A stretch of 6,768 bases of DNA, taken from contig VBAO01000132.1 of assembly GCA_005883865.1 (NCBI GenBank), forward strand, positions 1,522-8,289, given 5' to 3'. The notes beneath the pieces were generated by a model. That model searched no databases. It saw only the letters and a program-made list of their open reading frames with translations, and was not told where the DNA came from. The stretch comes from Candidatus Segetimicrobium genomatis. Lineage in GTDB: Bacteria > Sysuimicrobiota > Sysuimicrobiia > Sysuimicrobiales > Segetimicrobiaceae. A program made the translations under genes and the position numbers. Of the stretch, positions 1 through 6,085 are shown piece after piece; position 1 is the stretch's first letter; each line of letters starts with the position of its first letter.

Positions 1-1
1 C

Positions 2-1528
2 TCGCCGGCCCGCGAGCTCCACCGGACCCGCCGCACCCCGGACCCGTGCACGGTGGTGATCTTCGGCGCCACCGGCGACCTGACCCAGCGCAAGCTCATG
101 CCCGCGTTGTACACCCTCGCCCGGATCGGGATGCTGCCCGCCGAGTCCCCCGTGGTCGGGTTCGCCCGGCGGCCGATGACCGACGTCGCGTTTCGGCGCG
201 AGATGGCGAAGTCGGTGCTCGGGGACGCCTCCGCCGCGTCCGACCCGCGATCGTGGGAGGATTTTGCGCAGCGGCTCTTCTACGTCCAGGCTGATTTCCA
301 CGATCCCGCCGGGTACAAGCAGCTGCGCGAGACGCTCGAACGCCTGGATCGGGAGCGCGGGACCGGCGGCAACCGTCTGTTCTACCTCGCGACGGCGCCG
401 GAGCTGTACGGCGACATCGTCGCCCGGCTCGGGGAGCATCAGCTGGTCCAGCGCCCGAACCCGGACGCGGACCGGCCCTGGACGCGCGTGATCGTGGAGA
501 AGCCCTTTGGACGCGACCTCGCCAGCGCCCGGGAGCTGAACCGGATGCTGCTGCGGGTCTTCCGCGAGAGCCAGATCTTCCGAATCGACCACTATCTGGG
601 GAAAGAGACGGTCCAGAACATCCTGGTGTTCCGGTTCGCGAACGGGATCTTCGAGCCCATCTGGAACCAGCATTACGTCGATCACGTCCAGATCACGGTG
701 GCGGAGAGCATCGGGGTCGAGGGGCGGGCCGGGTACTACGAGACCGCCGGGGTGGTGCGGGACATCATCCAGAGCCACATGATGCAGCTCCTGACCCTGA
801 TGGCGATGGAGTCGCCCGTGGCGATCGACCCCGACGCGGTCCGGTCGGAAAAGGTCAAGGTCCTCCGGGCCGCCCGGCGGATCGCCCGCGCAGAGGTCGC
901 GCGTCACGTCGTGGTCGGCCAGTACGGGCCGGGCGCCATCGACGGGCAGCGGGTGCCGGGGTACCGGGCGGAGCCGCGGGTCGCCCCCGGGTCCCGGACG
1001 CCGACGTTTGTCGCGATGCGGCTGTTCATCGACAACTGGCGGTGGGCCGGCGTGCCCTTCTACCTGCGGACCGGCAAGCGCCTGCCCAAGCGGGTGACCG
1101 AGGTGGCGGTCCAGTTCAAACGGGCCCCGCTGCCGCTCTTCGGGGACAGCGCCGCCGGCGAGCCCAACCTGCTGGCGCTCAACATCCAGCCCGACGAAGC
1201 CATCTCGCTCAGGTTCGTGGCGAAAGCGCCGGGCACGACGATGACCCTGCGGCCGGTGGACATGGGGTTCCGGTTCGGGGCCGCATTCGGCACGGAGGAG
1301 ATGTCCGCCTACGAGCGGCTGCTGCTCGATTGCCTGCTCGGCGACTCGACCCTCTTCACCCGGCGGGACGAGGTCGAGGAGGCCTGGGACCTGGTGGAGC
1401 CCATTCTGAGCTGGTGGGAGCCCTCCACCCCGCCGCAGCCGATCCCCATCTACGCCGCGGGGACATGGGGCCCCGAGGCCGCAGGGAGCCTCGTCGCCGG
1501 AGACAACCGCCGCTGGCGGGAGTTGTGA
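2..1528 (+). CDS. zwf: Glucose-6-phosphate 1-dehydrogenase (5' end outside window)
   Basis: This enzyme oxidises glucose-6-phosphate to 6-phosphoglucono-1,5-lactone with NAD(P)+, the entry step of the cytosolic oxidative pentose-phosphate pathway. The dinucleotide-binding motif VIFGATGDLTQRKL begins near base 56. The family signature RIDHYLGKETVQNI is at about bases 581-622 and contains the catalytic His and substrate-binding Lys. The IVEKPFGRDL motif and the C-terminal FYLRTGKRLPKR segment are also present. A GTG at 53 could open the frame, but the frame stays open to base 2 and the residues before it (ending in RTPDPCTV) match the usual G6PD N-terminus. The true start is therefore upstream of the window and the GTG is an internal Val. 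About 508 residues are visible, close to full family length, so only a few are missing. The last codon overlaps the start of pgl. Identity is certain; NAD versus NADP preference is not readable here. Confidence 0.96.
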   Translation, partial: SPARELHRTRRTPDPCTVVIFGATGDLTQRKLMPALYTLARIGMLPAESPVVGFARRPMTDVAFRREMAKSVLGDASAASDPRSWEDFAQRLFYVQADFHDPAGYKQLRETLERLDRERGTGGNRLFYLATAPELYGDIVARLGEHQLVQRPNPDADRPWTRVIVEKPFGRDLASARELNRMLLRVFRESQIFRIDHYLGKETVQNILVFRFANGIFEPIWNQHYVDHVQITVAESIGVEGRAGYYETAGVVRDIIQSHMMQLLTLMAMESPVAIDPDAVRSEKVKVLRAARRIARAEVARHVVVGQYGPGAIDGQRVPGYRAEPRVAPGSRTPTFVAMRLFIDNWRWAGVPFYLRTGKRLPKRVTEVAVQFKRAPLPLFGDSAAGEPNLLALNIQPDEAISLRFVAKAPGTTMTLRPVDMGFRFGAAFGTEEMSAYERLLLDCLLGDSTLFTRRDEVEEAWDLVEPILSWWEPSTPPQPIPIYAAGTWGPEAAGSLVAGDNRRWREL

Positions 1529-2325
1529 CCCACCGCGGGGGTGAGGCGCGGCGGGAGCCGCCGCCGGTTGAGAGCTCCCGCCTGGTCGTCCTGCCAGACC
1601 TCGCCCAGGCCGCCGCCTCTGCGGGGGAGCGGCTCGCCCGCCGGTGTGCCCTCGCGGTCGCCGGCCGCGGCGAGTGCGCGATCGCGCTCGCGGGGGGCGA
1701 CACTCCCCGGGCCCTGTACGCACGCCTCGCCTCCGAGCCACTGCGAAGCCGGATCCCCTGGAGGCAGGTACGGGTTTTCTGGGGAGACGAGCGGGGCGTG
1801 CCGCCCCAGGATCCCCGCAGCAACTTCCGGATGGCGCAAGAGGCGCTCCTGTCGCGTGTCCCCATCCCCGACCACCGTATCCACCGGATGCCGGCCGAAC
1901 GCGCGGATGCCGAGGCGGCCGCCGAGGCATATGCCGCCCTGCTCCGCGAGCACCTGCCCGCGGCGGCGGACGGCTGGCCGCAGTTCGACCTCGTCCTCCT
2001 CGGCTTGGGCGAGGACGCCCACACCGCATCGCTCTTCCCGGGAGCGCCGGTGCTCCGTGAGGCGCGCCGGCCCGTCGTTGCCTATCAGGTGCCCCACCTG
2101 GGGATGTCGCGCATGACCCTCACGCTGCCCGTTCTCAACCACGCGGCCGAAGTCGTGTTTCTGGTCGCGGGGGCGCAGAAGGCCCAGGCCCTGTGGGCGG
2201 TGCTCGAGGGGCCCCGGGACCCGGACCGCGTGCCGGCCCAGGGGATCAGGCCGGTCGCCGGGACGGTGGTGTGGATCGTTGATGCGGCCGCCGCCTCGCG
2301 CCTGACCCGCTCCTCCAACGGATGA
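1525..2325 (+). CDS. pgl: 6-phosphogluconolactonase
   Basis: This enzyme hydrolyses 6-phosphogluconolactone to 6-phosphogluconate, the step directly after Zwf. The 266-residue product has the NagB/6PGL-type core. It shows the phosphate-loop motif ALAGGDTPRALY at about 54-65, WGDER at 86-90, the family signature LGLGEDAHTASLFPG at 159-173 with the presumed catalytic His166, and RMTLTLPVLNHA near 196-207. The start is the GTG at 1525, whose last two bases begin the zwf TGA stop, giving a 4-bp GTGA overlap and probable translational coupling. The reading frame continues open upstream inside zwf, but that stretch has no family similarity. A short GGGAG lies just 5' of the start. The first 15-20 residues (Arg/Glu/Pro-rich) precede the fold and are probably disordered. 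The signature is usually G-E-D-G-H; here the Gly before His is Ala. Family assignment is firm. Confidence 0.94.
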   Translation: MTHRGGEARREPPPVESSRLVVLPDLAQAAASAGERLARRCALAVAGRGECAIALAGGDTPRALYARLASEPLRSRIPWRQVRVFWGDERGVPPQDPRSNFRMAQEALLSRVPIPDHRIHRMPAERADAEAAAEAYAALLREHLPAAADGWPQFDLVLLGLGEDAHTASLFPGAPVLREARRPVVAYQVPHLGMSRMTLTLPVLNHAAEVVFLVAGAQKAQALWAVLEGPRDPDRVPAQGIRPVAGTVVWIVDAAAASRLTRSSNG

Positions 2326-2340
2326 GGGCGGCCTCCTTCG

Positions 2341-2420
2341 ATCGGGGGGAGGGTTTTCCGCGAATCCGGCGGAATCCCTCTGAGCCTTCGTAGTGGCCCT
2401 GATCCGAAAGGGAGGGGGAG
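2341..2420 (+). promoter_or_regulatory. Structured 5' leader of the ABC transporter cassette; THI-box-like, incomplete
   Basis: The gap between pgl and the binding-protein gene can form an imperfect hairpin. GAGGG 2349-2353 pairs with CCCTC 2376-2380, and TTCCGC 2356-2361 pairs with GCGGAA 2369-2374, around a 7-base loop. It is followed at once by TGAG (2381-2384) and later by CCCTGATCC (2397-2405) and AAAGGGA (2407-2413). This order, together with a possible closing helix between CGGGG 2343-2347 and CTTCG 2386-2390, resembles the P2/P3, CUGAGA and CCUGAUC parts of a thiamine-pyrophosphate riboswitch. The conserved UAAU-containing segment that should follow CCUGAUC is absent. The element ends in the ribosome-binding site, and CCCTC 2376-2380 could pair with GAGGG at 2412-2416 instead of its hairpin partner. 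A regulatory role is inferred; the TPP identity is tentative. It could instead be a structured intergenic remnant or a transcription-end hairpin. Confidence 0.35.
2410..2420 (+). promoter_or_regulatory. Strong Shine-Dalgarno sequence for the binding-protein gene
   Basis: The purine run GGGAGGGGGAG sits five bases before the ATG at 2426. It is far stronger than the site of any other gene in the window. It favours ATG 2426 over an upstream in-frame GTG at 2393, which would place this run inside the coding region. Its GAGGG (2412-2416) is complementary to CCCTC at 2376-2380, so it may be occluded in one leader conformation. Confidence 0.75.
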
Positions 2421-2425
2421 TGTGT

Positions 2426-3412
2426 ATGGATCGTGTTTGGAGGTGGGGGGCGGTGTCCCTCATCCTGCTGCTGGCCGCGGGAGTGCCGCTCGGGCGGCCC
2501 GCGCCGGCCGGGGCGGCCGCCGAGACCTTGCTGATTGGACACTCCACATGGGTGGGGTATGGACCGCTGTTCTTGGCCCGGGACAAGCGCTTTTTCGACG
2601 AATCCGGGGTCAACGTCGAACTGAGGACGTTCGAAGATCCCAAGTCGAGGTTCTTCGCGCTCGTCTCCGGCAAGCTCGATGGGATTGCCACGACGCTCGA
2701 CACCGCCAGCCTCTACTGGAGCACCGAGCACCCGTTTCGCTCGGTCCTGGGCCTGGACGACAGCAAAGGCGGGGACGGGATCGTGGCCGTCGACACGATC
2801 AAGTCGATCAAGGACCTGCGCGGCAAGCGGGTCGCGTACAATAAGGGCTCCGTCTCCCACTTCTTCCTCAGCGTGCTGCTCCGGCAGAACGGGTTGACGG
2901 AGAAGGACATCCAGAGCATCCAGATGCAGCAGGACGATGCGGGGGCGGCCTTCGTGGCCCACAAGGTCGACGCGGCGGTGACCTGGGAGCCGTGGCTGAG
3001 CCGGGCGAAGAAGACGCCGGGCGGCCGCATCCTGGTGGACAGCAGCAGCACGCCGGGCCTCATCGTCGACATCCTGCTCTTCCGGAGCGACGTCATCAAG
3101 AACCACCCGGATGCCGTGAAGGCCGCGGTCCAGGGGTGGTTCAAGGCGGTGGACTACTGGAAGCACAACCCCGACGAGTCCGACCTCCTGATGGCCAAAG
3201 CCGTGGGCGGATGGCTGAAGGACGTGAAGACGTTCCGCGAGACCCTCGACGGCGTCCGGTTCTACGACGAGGCCATCAACCGCCAGTATTTCGGGCTCGG
3301 CGGGCAGATCTACGTCACCGCCCAGAACGCGATCGACATCTGGAAGTCGTTTGGCATGATCCGGGGGAGCGTGGCCGCCGCCGACCTGGTGGATCCCGAG
3401 TTCATCAAGTAG
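2426..3412 (+). CDS. NitT/TauT-family ABC transporter periplasmic substrate-binding protein
   Basis: The product is a 328-residue exported solute receptor of the NMT1/SsuA/TauA/ThiY-like fold. Residues 1-32 are a signal peptide: MDRVWRW, a Leu-rich core SLILLLAAGV, then a cleavage-type Ala-Ala-Ala before Glu33. There is no lipobox Cys. The mature protein opens with LLIGHSTWVGYGPLFLARDKRFF (about 35-57), the usual first strand and ligand-contact loop of the family. Further family features are the DGIATTLDT segment (85-93), DLRGKRVAYNKGSVSHFFLSVLL (130-152) and VDAAVTWEPWLSRA (181-194). The start is the ATG at 2426, chosen for its Shine-Dalgarno and complete signal peptide. The gene heads a cassette with its permease, its ATPase and a ureohydrolase. 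The family includes receptors for sulfonates, taurine, nitrate, thiamine pyrimidines and, in some bacteria, guanidine-linked operons. The ligand cannot be assigned from sequence alone, so no symbol is given. Confidence 0.9.
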   Translation: MDRVWRWGAVSLILLLAAGVPLGRPAPAGAAAETLLIGHSTWVGYGPLFLARDKRFFDESGVNVELRTFEDPKSRFFALVSGKLDGIATTLDTASLYWSTEHPFRSVLGLDDSKGGDGIVAVDTIKSIKDLRGKRVAYNKGSVSHFFLSVLLRQNGLTEKDIQSIQMQQDDAGAAFVAHKVDAAVTWEPWLSRAKKTPGGRILVDSSSTPGLIVDILLFRSDVIKNHPDAVKAAVQGWFKAVDYWKHNPDESDLLMAKAVGGWLKDVKTFRETLDGVRFYDEAINRQYFGLGGQIYVTAQNAIDIWKSFGMIRGSVAAADLVDPEFIK

Positions 3413-3419
3413 GGAGCGT

Positions 3420-3448
3420 GCCGGGCCGGCGCACCGCGCCGGCCCGGC
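3420..3448 (+). repeat. Perfect GC-rich inverted repeat between binding-protein and permease genes
   Basis: The arm at 3420-3431 (GCCGGGCCGGCG) is perfectly complementary to 3437-3448, giving a 12-bp all-G/C stem around the 5-base loop CACCG. It begins eight bases after the TAG of the binding-protein gene and ends nine bases before the permease GTG. No T-run follows, so it is not a classical intrinsic terminator. Hairpins at this position in binding-protein-dependent transporter operons commonly protect the upstream mRNA or attenuate read-through, so that the receptor is made in excess over the membrane parts. That role is inferred here. Confidence 0.7.
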
Positions 3449-3457
3449 GGGCGTGAC

Positions 3458-4300
3458 GTGAGCCTGGCACAGCCCAGGGCGGCGGGCCGGCGGCGGGCGG
3501 CCCCGTGGGCCTTCTTCGCGTACCTCCGGCCGCAGGAGCCCGTCCCCCGGCGCGTCTATCTGGGGACGGTCACCGGCAGCGCCGTCGGCCTGGTGGCGCT
3601 GTGGTGCCTGCTCAGCTACGGCGGGGTGGTGGAGCCCCTCTTCCTTCCCAGTCCCACCGCGATCCTCGCCGCGGGCCTCGACCTCGCGCGGGACGGCACC
3701 CTCGTGGAAGATATGCGGGCCAGCCTGGCGGTCATCGTGACGGGGTGGGCGCTCGCCGCGGTCCTGGCCGTCCCCATCGGCATCCTGATGGGATCGTTCA
3801 AGGTGGTGGAGGCGCTCGTGGAGCCGGTGGTCGACTTCGTGCGCTACCTGCCCGTCAGCGCGATGATCCCCCTCTTGATCCTCTACGTCGGCATCGGGCC
3901 CGCCGAGAAGGTCGCCGTGATCTTCATCGGGACGTTCTTCCAGCTCGTCCTGCTCGTCGCCGACGTGGCGGCCCACGTGCCGCACGAGCAGCTCGACGTT
4001 TCCTACACGCTCGGCGCCTCGCGGGCCCAGGTGGTGGGGCGCGTCCTGCTGCCGGCGACGCTGCCCGGGGTGATGGACACGCTCCGCATCACCATGGGCT
4101 GGGCCTGGACCTACCTGATCGTGGCCGAGATCGTCTCCGCCGACCGGGGGCTCGGGTATCTGATCCTGAACTCCATGCGCGGCCTGTTCACCGACCGGAT
4201 CTTCGTGGGGCTCATCGTGATCGGGGGGTTGGGGCTGGCGTTCGACCTGACGTTCAAGTGGTTGCACCGGCGGCTCTTGCCCTGGTCCCCGAAGGCCTGA
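3458..4300 (+). CDS. NitT/TauT-family ABC transporter permease
   Basis: This 280-residue integral membrane subunit forms the translocation channel as a presumed dimer. About 35 mostly basic cytoplasmic residues come first. Hydrophobic segments follow near 36-53, 89-111, 128-146, 150-170, 208-226 and 247-264, the six-helix layout usual for SsuC/TauC/ThiX-type permeases. The cytoplasmic coupling loop that docks on the ATPase is clear at about 180-203 (DVSYTLGASRAQVVGRVLLP, with the EAA-loop Gly and the LP ending). The LFLPSPTAIL segment at 61-70 is typical of the family. The start is the GTG at 3458, which has only a weak ribosome-binding site close behind the hairpin at 3420-3448; a slightly later start is possible. 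It ends nine bases before the ATPase ATG. The family is certain; the substrate is unknown. Confidence 0.92.
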   Translation: MSLAQPRAAGRRRAAPWAFFAYLRPQEPVPRRVYLGTVTGSAVGLVALWCLLSYGGVVEPLFLPSPTAILAAGLDLARDGTLVEDMRASLAVIVTGWALAAVLAVPIGILMGSFKVVEALVEPVVDFVRYLPVSAMIPLLILYVGIGPAEKVAVIFIGTFFQLVLLVADVAAHVPHEQLDVSYTLGASRAQVVGRVLLPATLPGVMDTLRITMGWAWTYLIVAEIVSADRGLGYLILNSMRGLFTDRIFVGLIVIGGLGLAFDLTFKWLHRRLLPWSPKA

Positions 4301-4309
4301 TCCCGGCCC

Positions 4310-5125
4310 ATGGCGGAGCCCAAGCTGCGCCTCCGCGAGGTCACGGTGGCCTTCCGCGCGAGGCGGGGCGGGGAAGTGGTCGCGATCGAAAGCCTCTCGC
4401 TCGACGTCGCCGACCGCGAGATCGTCAGCATCGTCGGCCCGTCCGGGTGCGGGAAGAGCACGTTGCTGCGCCTCATCGCCGGGCTGGTCCGGCCGTCCTC
4501 CGGCGCGATCTGGCTGGATGGGCATCAAGTCGCGGACCCCGGCGCCGACCGGGGCATGGTGTTCCAGTCCTACACCCTCTTCCCGTGGCTCACGGTCCAG
4601 GGCAACGTCGAGTTCGGCCCCCGCCTCCGCGGCGTCCCCGAGGCCGCGCGGCAGGAGGTGGCGCGGCGGTTCATCACCATGGTCGGCCTGACGGGGTTCG
4701 AGCACGCGTATCCGAAAGAGCTCTCCGGGGGGATGATGCAGCGCGTCGCGATCGCCCGGGCGCTGGCGAATAACCCCGAGGTGTTGCTGATGGACGAGCC
4801 GTTCGGGGCCCTCGACGCGCAGACCCGCGCGTTCATGGGTGAGCTGCTCCTGGACATCTGGCAAAAGAGCCCGAAGACGATCCTGTTCGTCACGCACGAC
4901 ATCGAGGAGGCGCTCTTCCTCGGGGATCGGGTGTACGTGATGACCGCCCGGCCCGGACGCTTCAGGGCCGAGGTGTCGCTCACGCTCCCCCGGCCGCGGA
5001 CCCTCGAGGTGACCACCTCCGAAGAGTTTGTGGGCGCGAAGCGCCGCGTCCTCGCGATGATCCGCGAGGAGACGGCCAAGACGATGGGCGCGGGGGTGCA
5101 GACGGATGGCGAGCATGCGGTTTGA
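4310..5125 (+). CDS. NitT/TauT-family ABC transporter ATP-binding protein
   Basis: This 271-residue cytoplasmic ATPase powers the transporter encoded just upstream. All catalytic motifs are intact: Walker A GPSGCGKST at 43-51, Q-loop Gln86 in MVFQSYTLFPW, ABC signature LSGGMMQR at 138-145, Walker B VLLMDEP with Glu163, D-loop ALDA at 167-170, and switch His196 in VTHDIEEAL. The FQSYTLFPWLTV and DIEEALFLGDRVYVM wording is that of the SsuB/TauD-type nitrate/sulfonate ATPase branch. The C-terminal tail of about 45 residues carries no separate regulatory domain. The gene starts nine bases after the permease stop with only a weak ribosome-binding site, so translation probably depends on coupling. 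Its last 20 bases overlap the ureohydrolase gene in another frame. Confidence 0.95.
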   Translation: MAEPKLRLREVTVAFRARRGGEVVAIESLSLDVADREIVSIVGPSGCGKSTLLRLIAGLVRPSSGAIWLDGHQVADPGADRGMVFQSYTLFPWLTVQGNVEFGPRLRGVPEAARQEVARRFITMVGLTGFEHAYPKELSGGMMQRVAIARALANNPEVLLMDEPFGALDAQTRAFMGELLLDIWQKSPKTILFVTHDIEEALFLGDRVYVMTARPGRFRAEVSLTLPRPRTLEVTTSEEFVGAKRRVLAMIREETAKTMGAGVQTDGEHAV

Positions 5126-6050
5126 GCCCCCGGACGCCTTTCAGTCCCCCCGGTTCGCGCAGCTCTCGACGTTCATGCGGCTGCCGTACACCCGGGACGT
5201 CCGCGGCCTGGACGTGGCGATCATCGGGATCCCGTTCGACGGGGGCGTGAGCTTCCGGCCGGGCGCCCGGTTCGGGCCGAAGGAGGTGCGCACCAATTCG
5301 CTGTTGATCCGGCCGTACAATCCCGTGCTGCGCGCCCTCCCATTTTCGCGTCTCCGGGTCGCCGACTGCGGGGACGTGGACCCGAACCCCATGGACATCA
5401 TCGATACCTACGGCCGGATCGAGGGCCGGGTGGGCGAGATCCTCGCCGCCGGCGCCGTTCCCGCGTGCGTCGGAGGGGACCACTCGATCTCGCTCGCGAT
5501 CCTGCGGGCGGTCGCGCGCCGGCACGGCGCGGTCGCGCTGGTGCACGTCGACAGCCACCAGGACATGTGGGAGCAGTACTTCGGCAACCGCTACTTCCAC
5601 GGTACCCCGTTCCGCCGGGCGCTCGAGGAAGGCCTCTACCTCCCCCGGGCGACGGTGCAGTTCGGGATCCGCGGGCCGGTGTATGGAGAGGGCGACTTCG
5701 AGTTCGGGCAGACGCACGGCGTCACCGTGGTCCGCGCGGAGGAGATCCACGCCCGCGGCGTCGAGGCCGCGCTGGCCCACCTCGACCGGGTCCGCGGCAA
5801 GAAGGTCTACGTGTCGTTCGACATCGACGCGGTGGATCCGGCGTTCGCCCCCGGTACCGGCACCCCCGAGGTGGGCGGCCTCTCGAGCGCCCAGGCCCTC
5901 GCCCTCCTCCGCGGCCTCGCCGGGCTGGAGATCGTGGGGTTCGACATCGTCGAGGTCTCCCCGCCGTACGATCAGAGCGGGATCACCGCGATGCTCGCCG
6001 CCAACGTCCTCTTCGAGTTGCTCTCGGTGCTCGCGGTTGGCCGAGGGTGA
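5106..6050 (+). CDS. Ureohydrolase (arginase/agmatinase family)
   Basis: This 314-residue dinuclear-metal hydrolase is of the family that splits guanidino compounds into urea and an amine. Metal ligands are in place: His126 in GGDHS, Asp149/His151/Asp153 in the DSHQD loop, and Asp239/Asp241 in SFDIDAVDPAFAPGTG, followed by TPEVGG. FDIVEVSPPYD (279-289) supplies the usual late acidic residue. IGIPFDGGVSFRPGARFGP and HGTPFRRALEEG are typical of the agmatinase/guanidino-acid branch rather than true arginases. The metal loop is usually written DAHTDTWD; here it is DSHQDMWE. The start at ATG 5106 overlaps the ATPase gene by 20 bp; ATG 5115 (Met4) is an alternative with an 11-bp overlap. The linkage implies its substrate, or a derivative of it, enters through the upstream transporter. 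Candidates are agmatine, guanidinobutyrate, guanidinopropionate and guanidine. No hypAB-like nickel chaperones are present. The family is firm; the substrate is open. Confidence 0.9.
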   Translation: MASMRFEPPDAFQSPRFAQLSTFMRLPYTRDVRGLDVAIIGIPFDGGVSFRPGARFGPKEVRTNSLLIRPYNPVLRALPFSRLRVADCGDVDPNPMDIIDTYGRIEGRVGEILAAGAVPACVGGDHSISLAILRAVARRHGAVALVHVDSHQDMWEQYFGNRYFHGTPFRRALEEGLYLPRATVQFGIRGPVYGEGDFEFGQTHGVTVVRAEEIHARGVEAALAHLDRVRGKKVYVSFDIDAVDPAFAPGTGTPEVGGLSSAQALALLRGLAGLEIVGFDIVEVSPPYDQSGITAMLAANVLFELLSVLAVGRG

Positions 6051-6085
6051 CGCGCCCGACAACCTATCACCCCACCGCATCAACC

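Noticed and set aside
53..55. GTG 53 as the zwf start.
   Set aside because: In-frame residues before it, back to base 2, match the normal G6PD N-terminus, so the gene begins to the left of the window.
1042..1524. An upstream extension of the pgl frame inside zwf.
   Set aside because: The extension is Arg/Gly/Ala-rich and unlike any 6PGL, while the other frame is clear G6PD. The GTG at 1525 is the sensible start.
2349..2390. An intrinsic terminator after pgl.
   Set aside because: The hairpin is good but is followed by TGAGCCTTCG rather than a T-run.
2326..2400. A sigma-70 promoter for the transporter cassette.
   Set aside because: No convincing -35/-10 pair is visible in this G-rich stretch, and consensus in this unknown host may differ.
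2393..2425. GTG 2393 as the start of the binding protein.
   Set aside because: It would add eleven residues before a complete signal peptide and place the strong Shine-Dalgarno inside the gene.
2326..2425. A guanidine-I (ykkC) riboswitch in the leader, attractive because of the ureohydrolase.
   Set aside because: I could not find the conserved CUAGGGUUCCG and ACUGGUCCGAGAG elements or the ACACGG segment in order. Only short fragments such as GATCCGAAAG look similar, so I do not call it; a covariance search should still be run.
2246..5116. A minus-strand open frame of about 956 codons running antisense to the pgl end, binding protein, permease and ATPase.
   Set aside because: It reads as low-complexity His/Arg/Asp/Pro/Gly-rich protein with no domain, and lies opposite four well-supported genes. 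GC-rich third positions commonly keep an antisense frame open.
4980..6083. A minus-strand open frame of 367 codons opposite the ureohydrolase.
   Set aside because: It has no recognisable motif, and the plus strand carries a complete ureohydrolase with all metal ligands. It is a compositional shadow.
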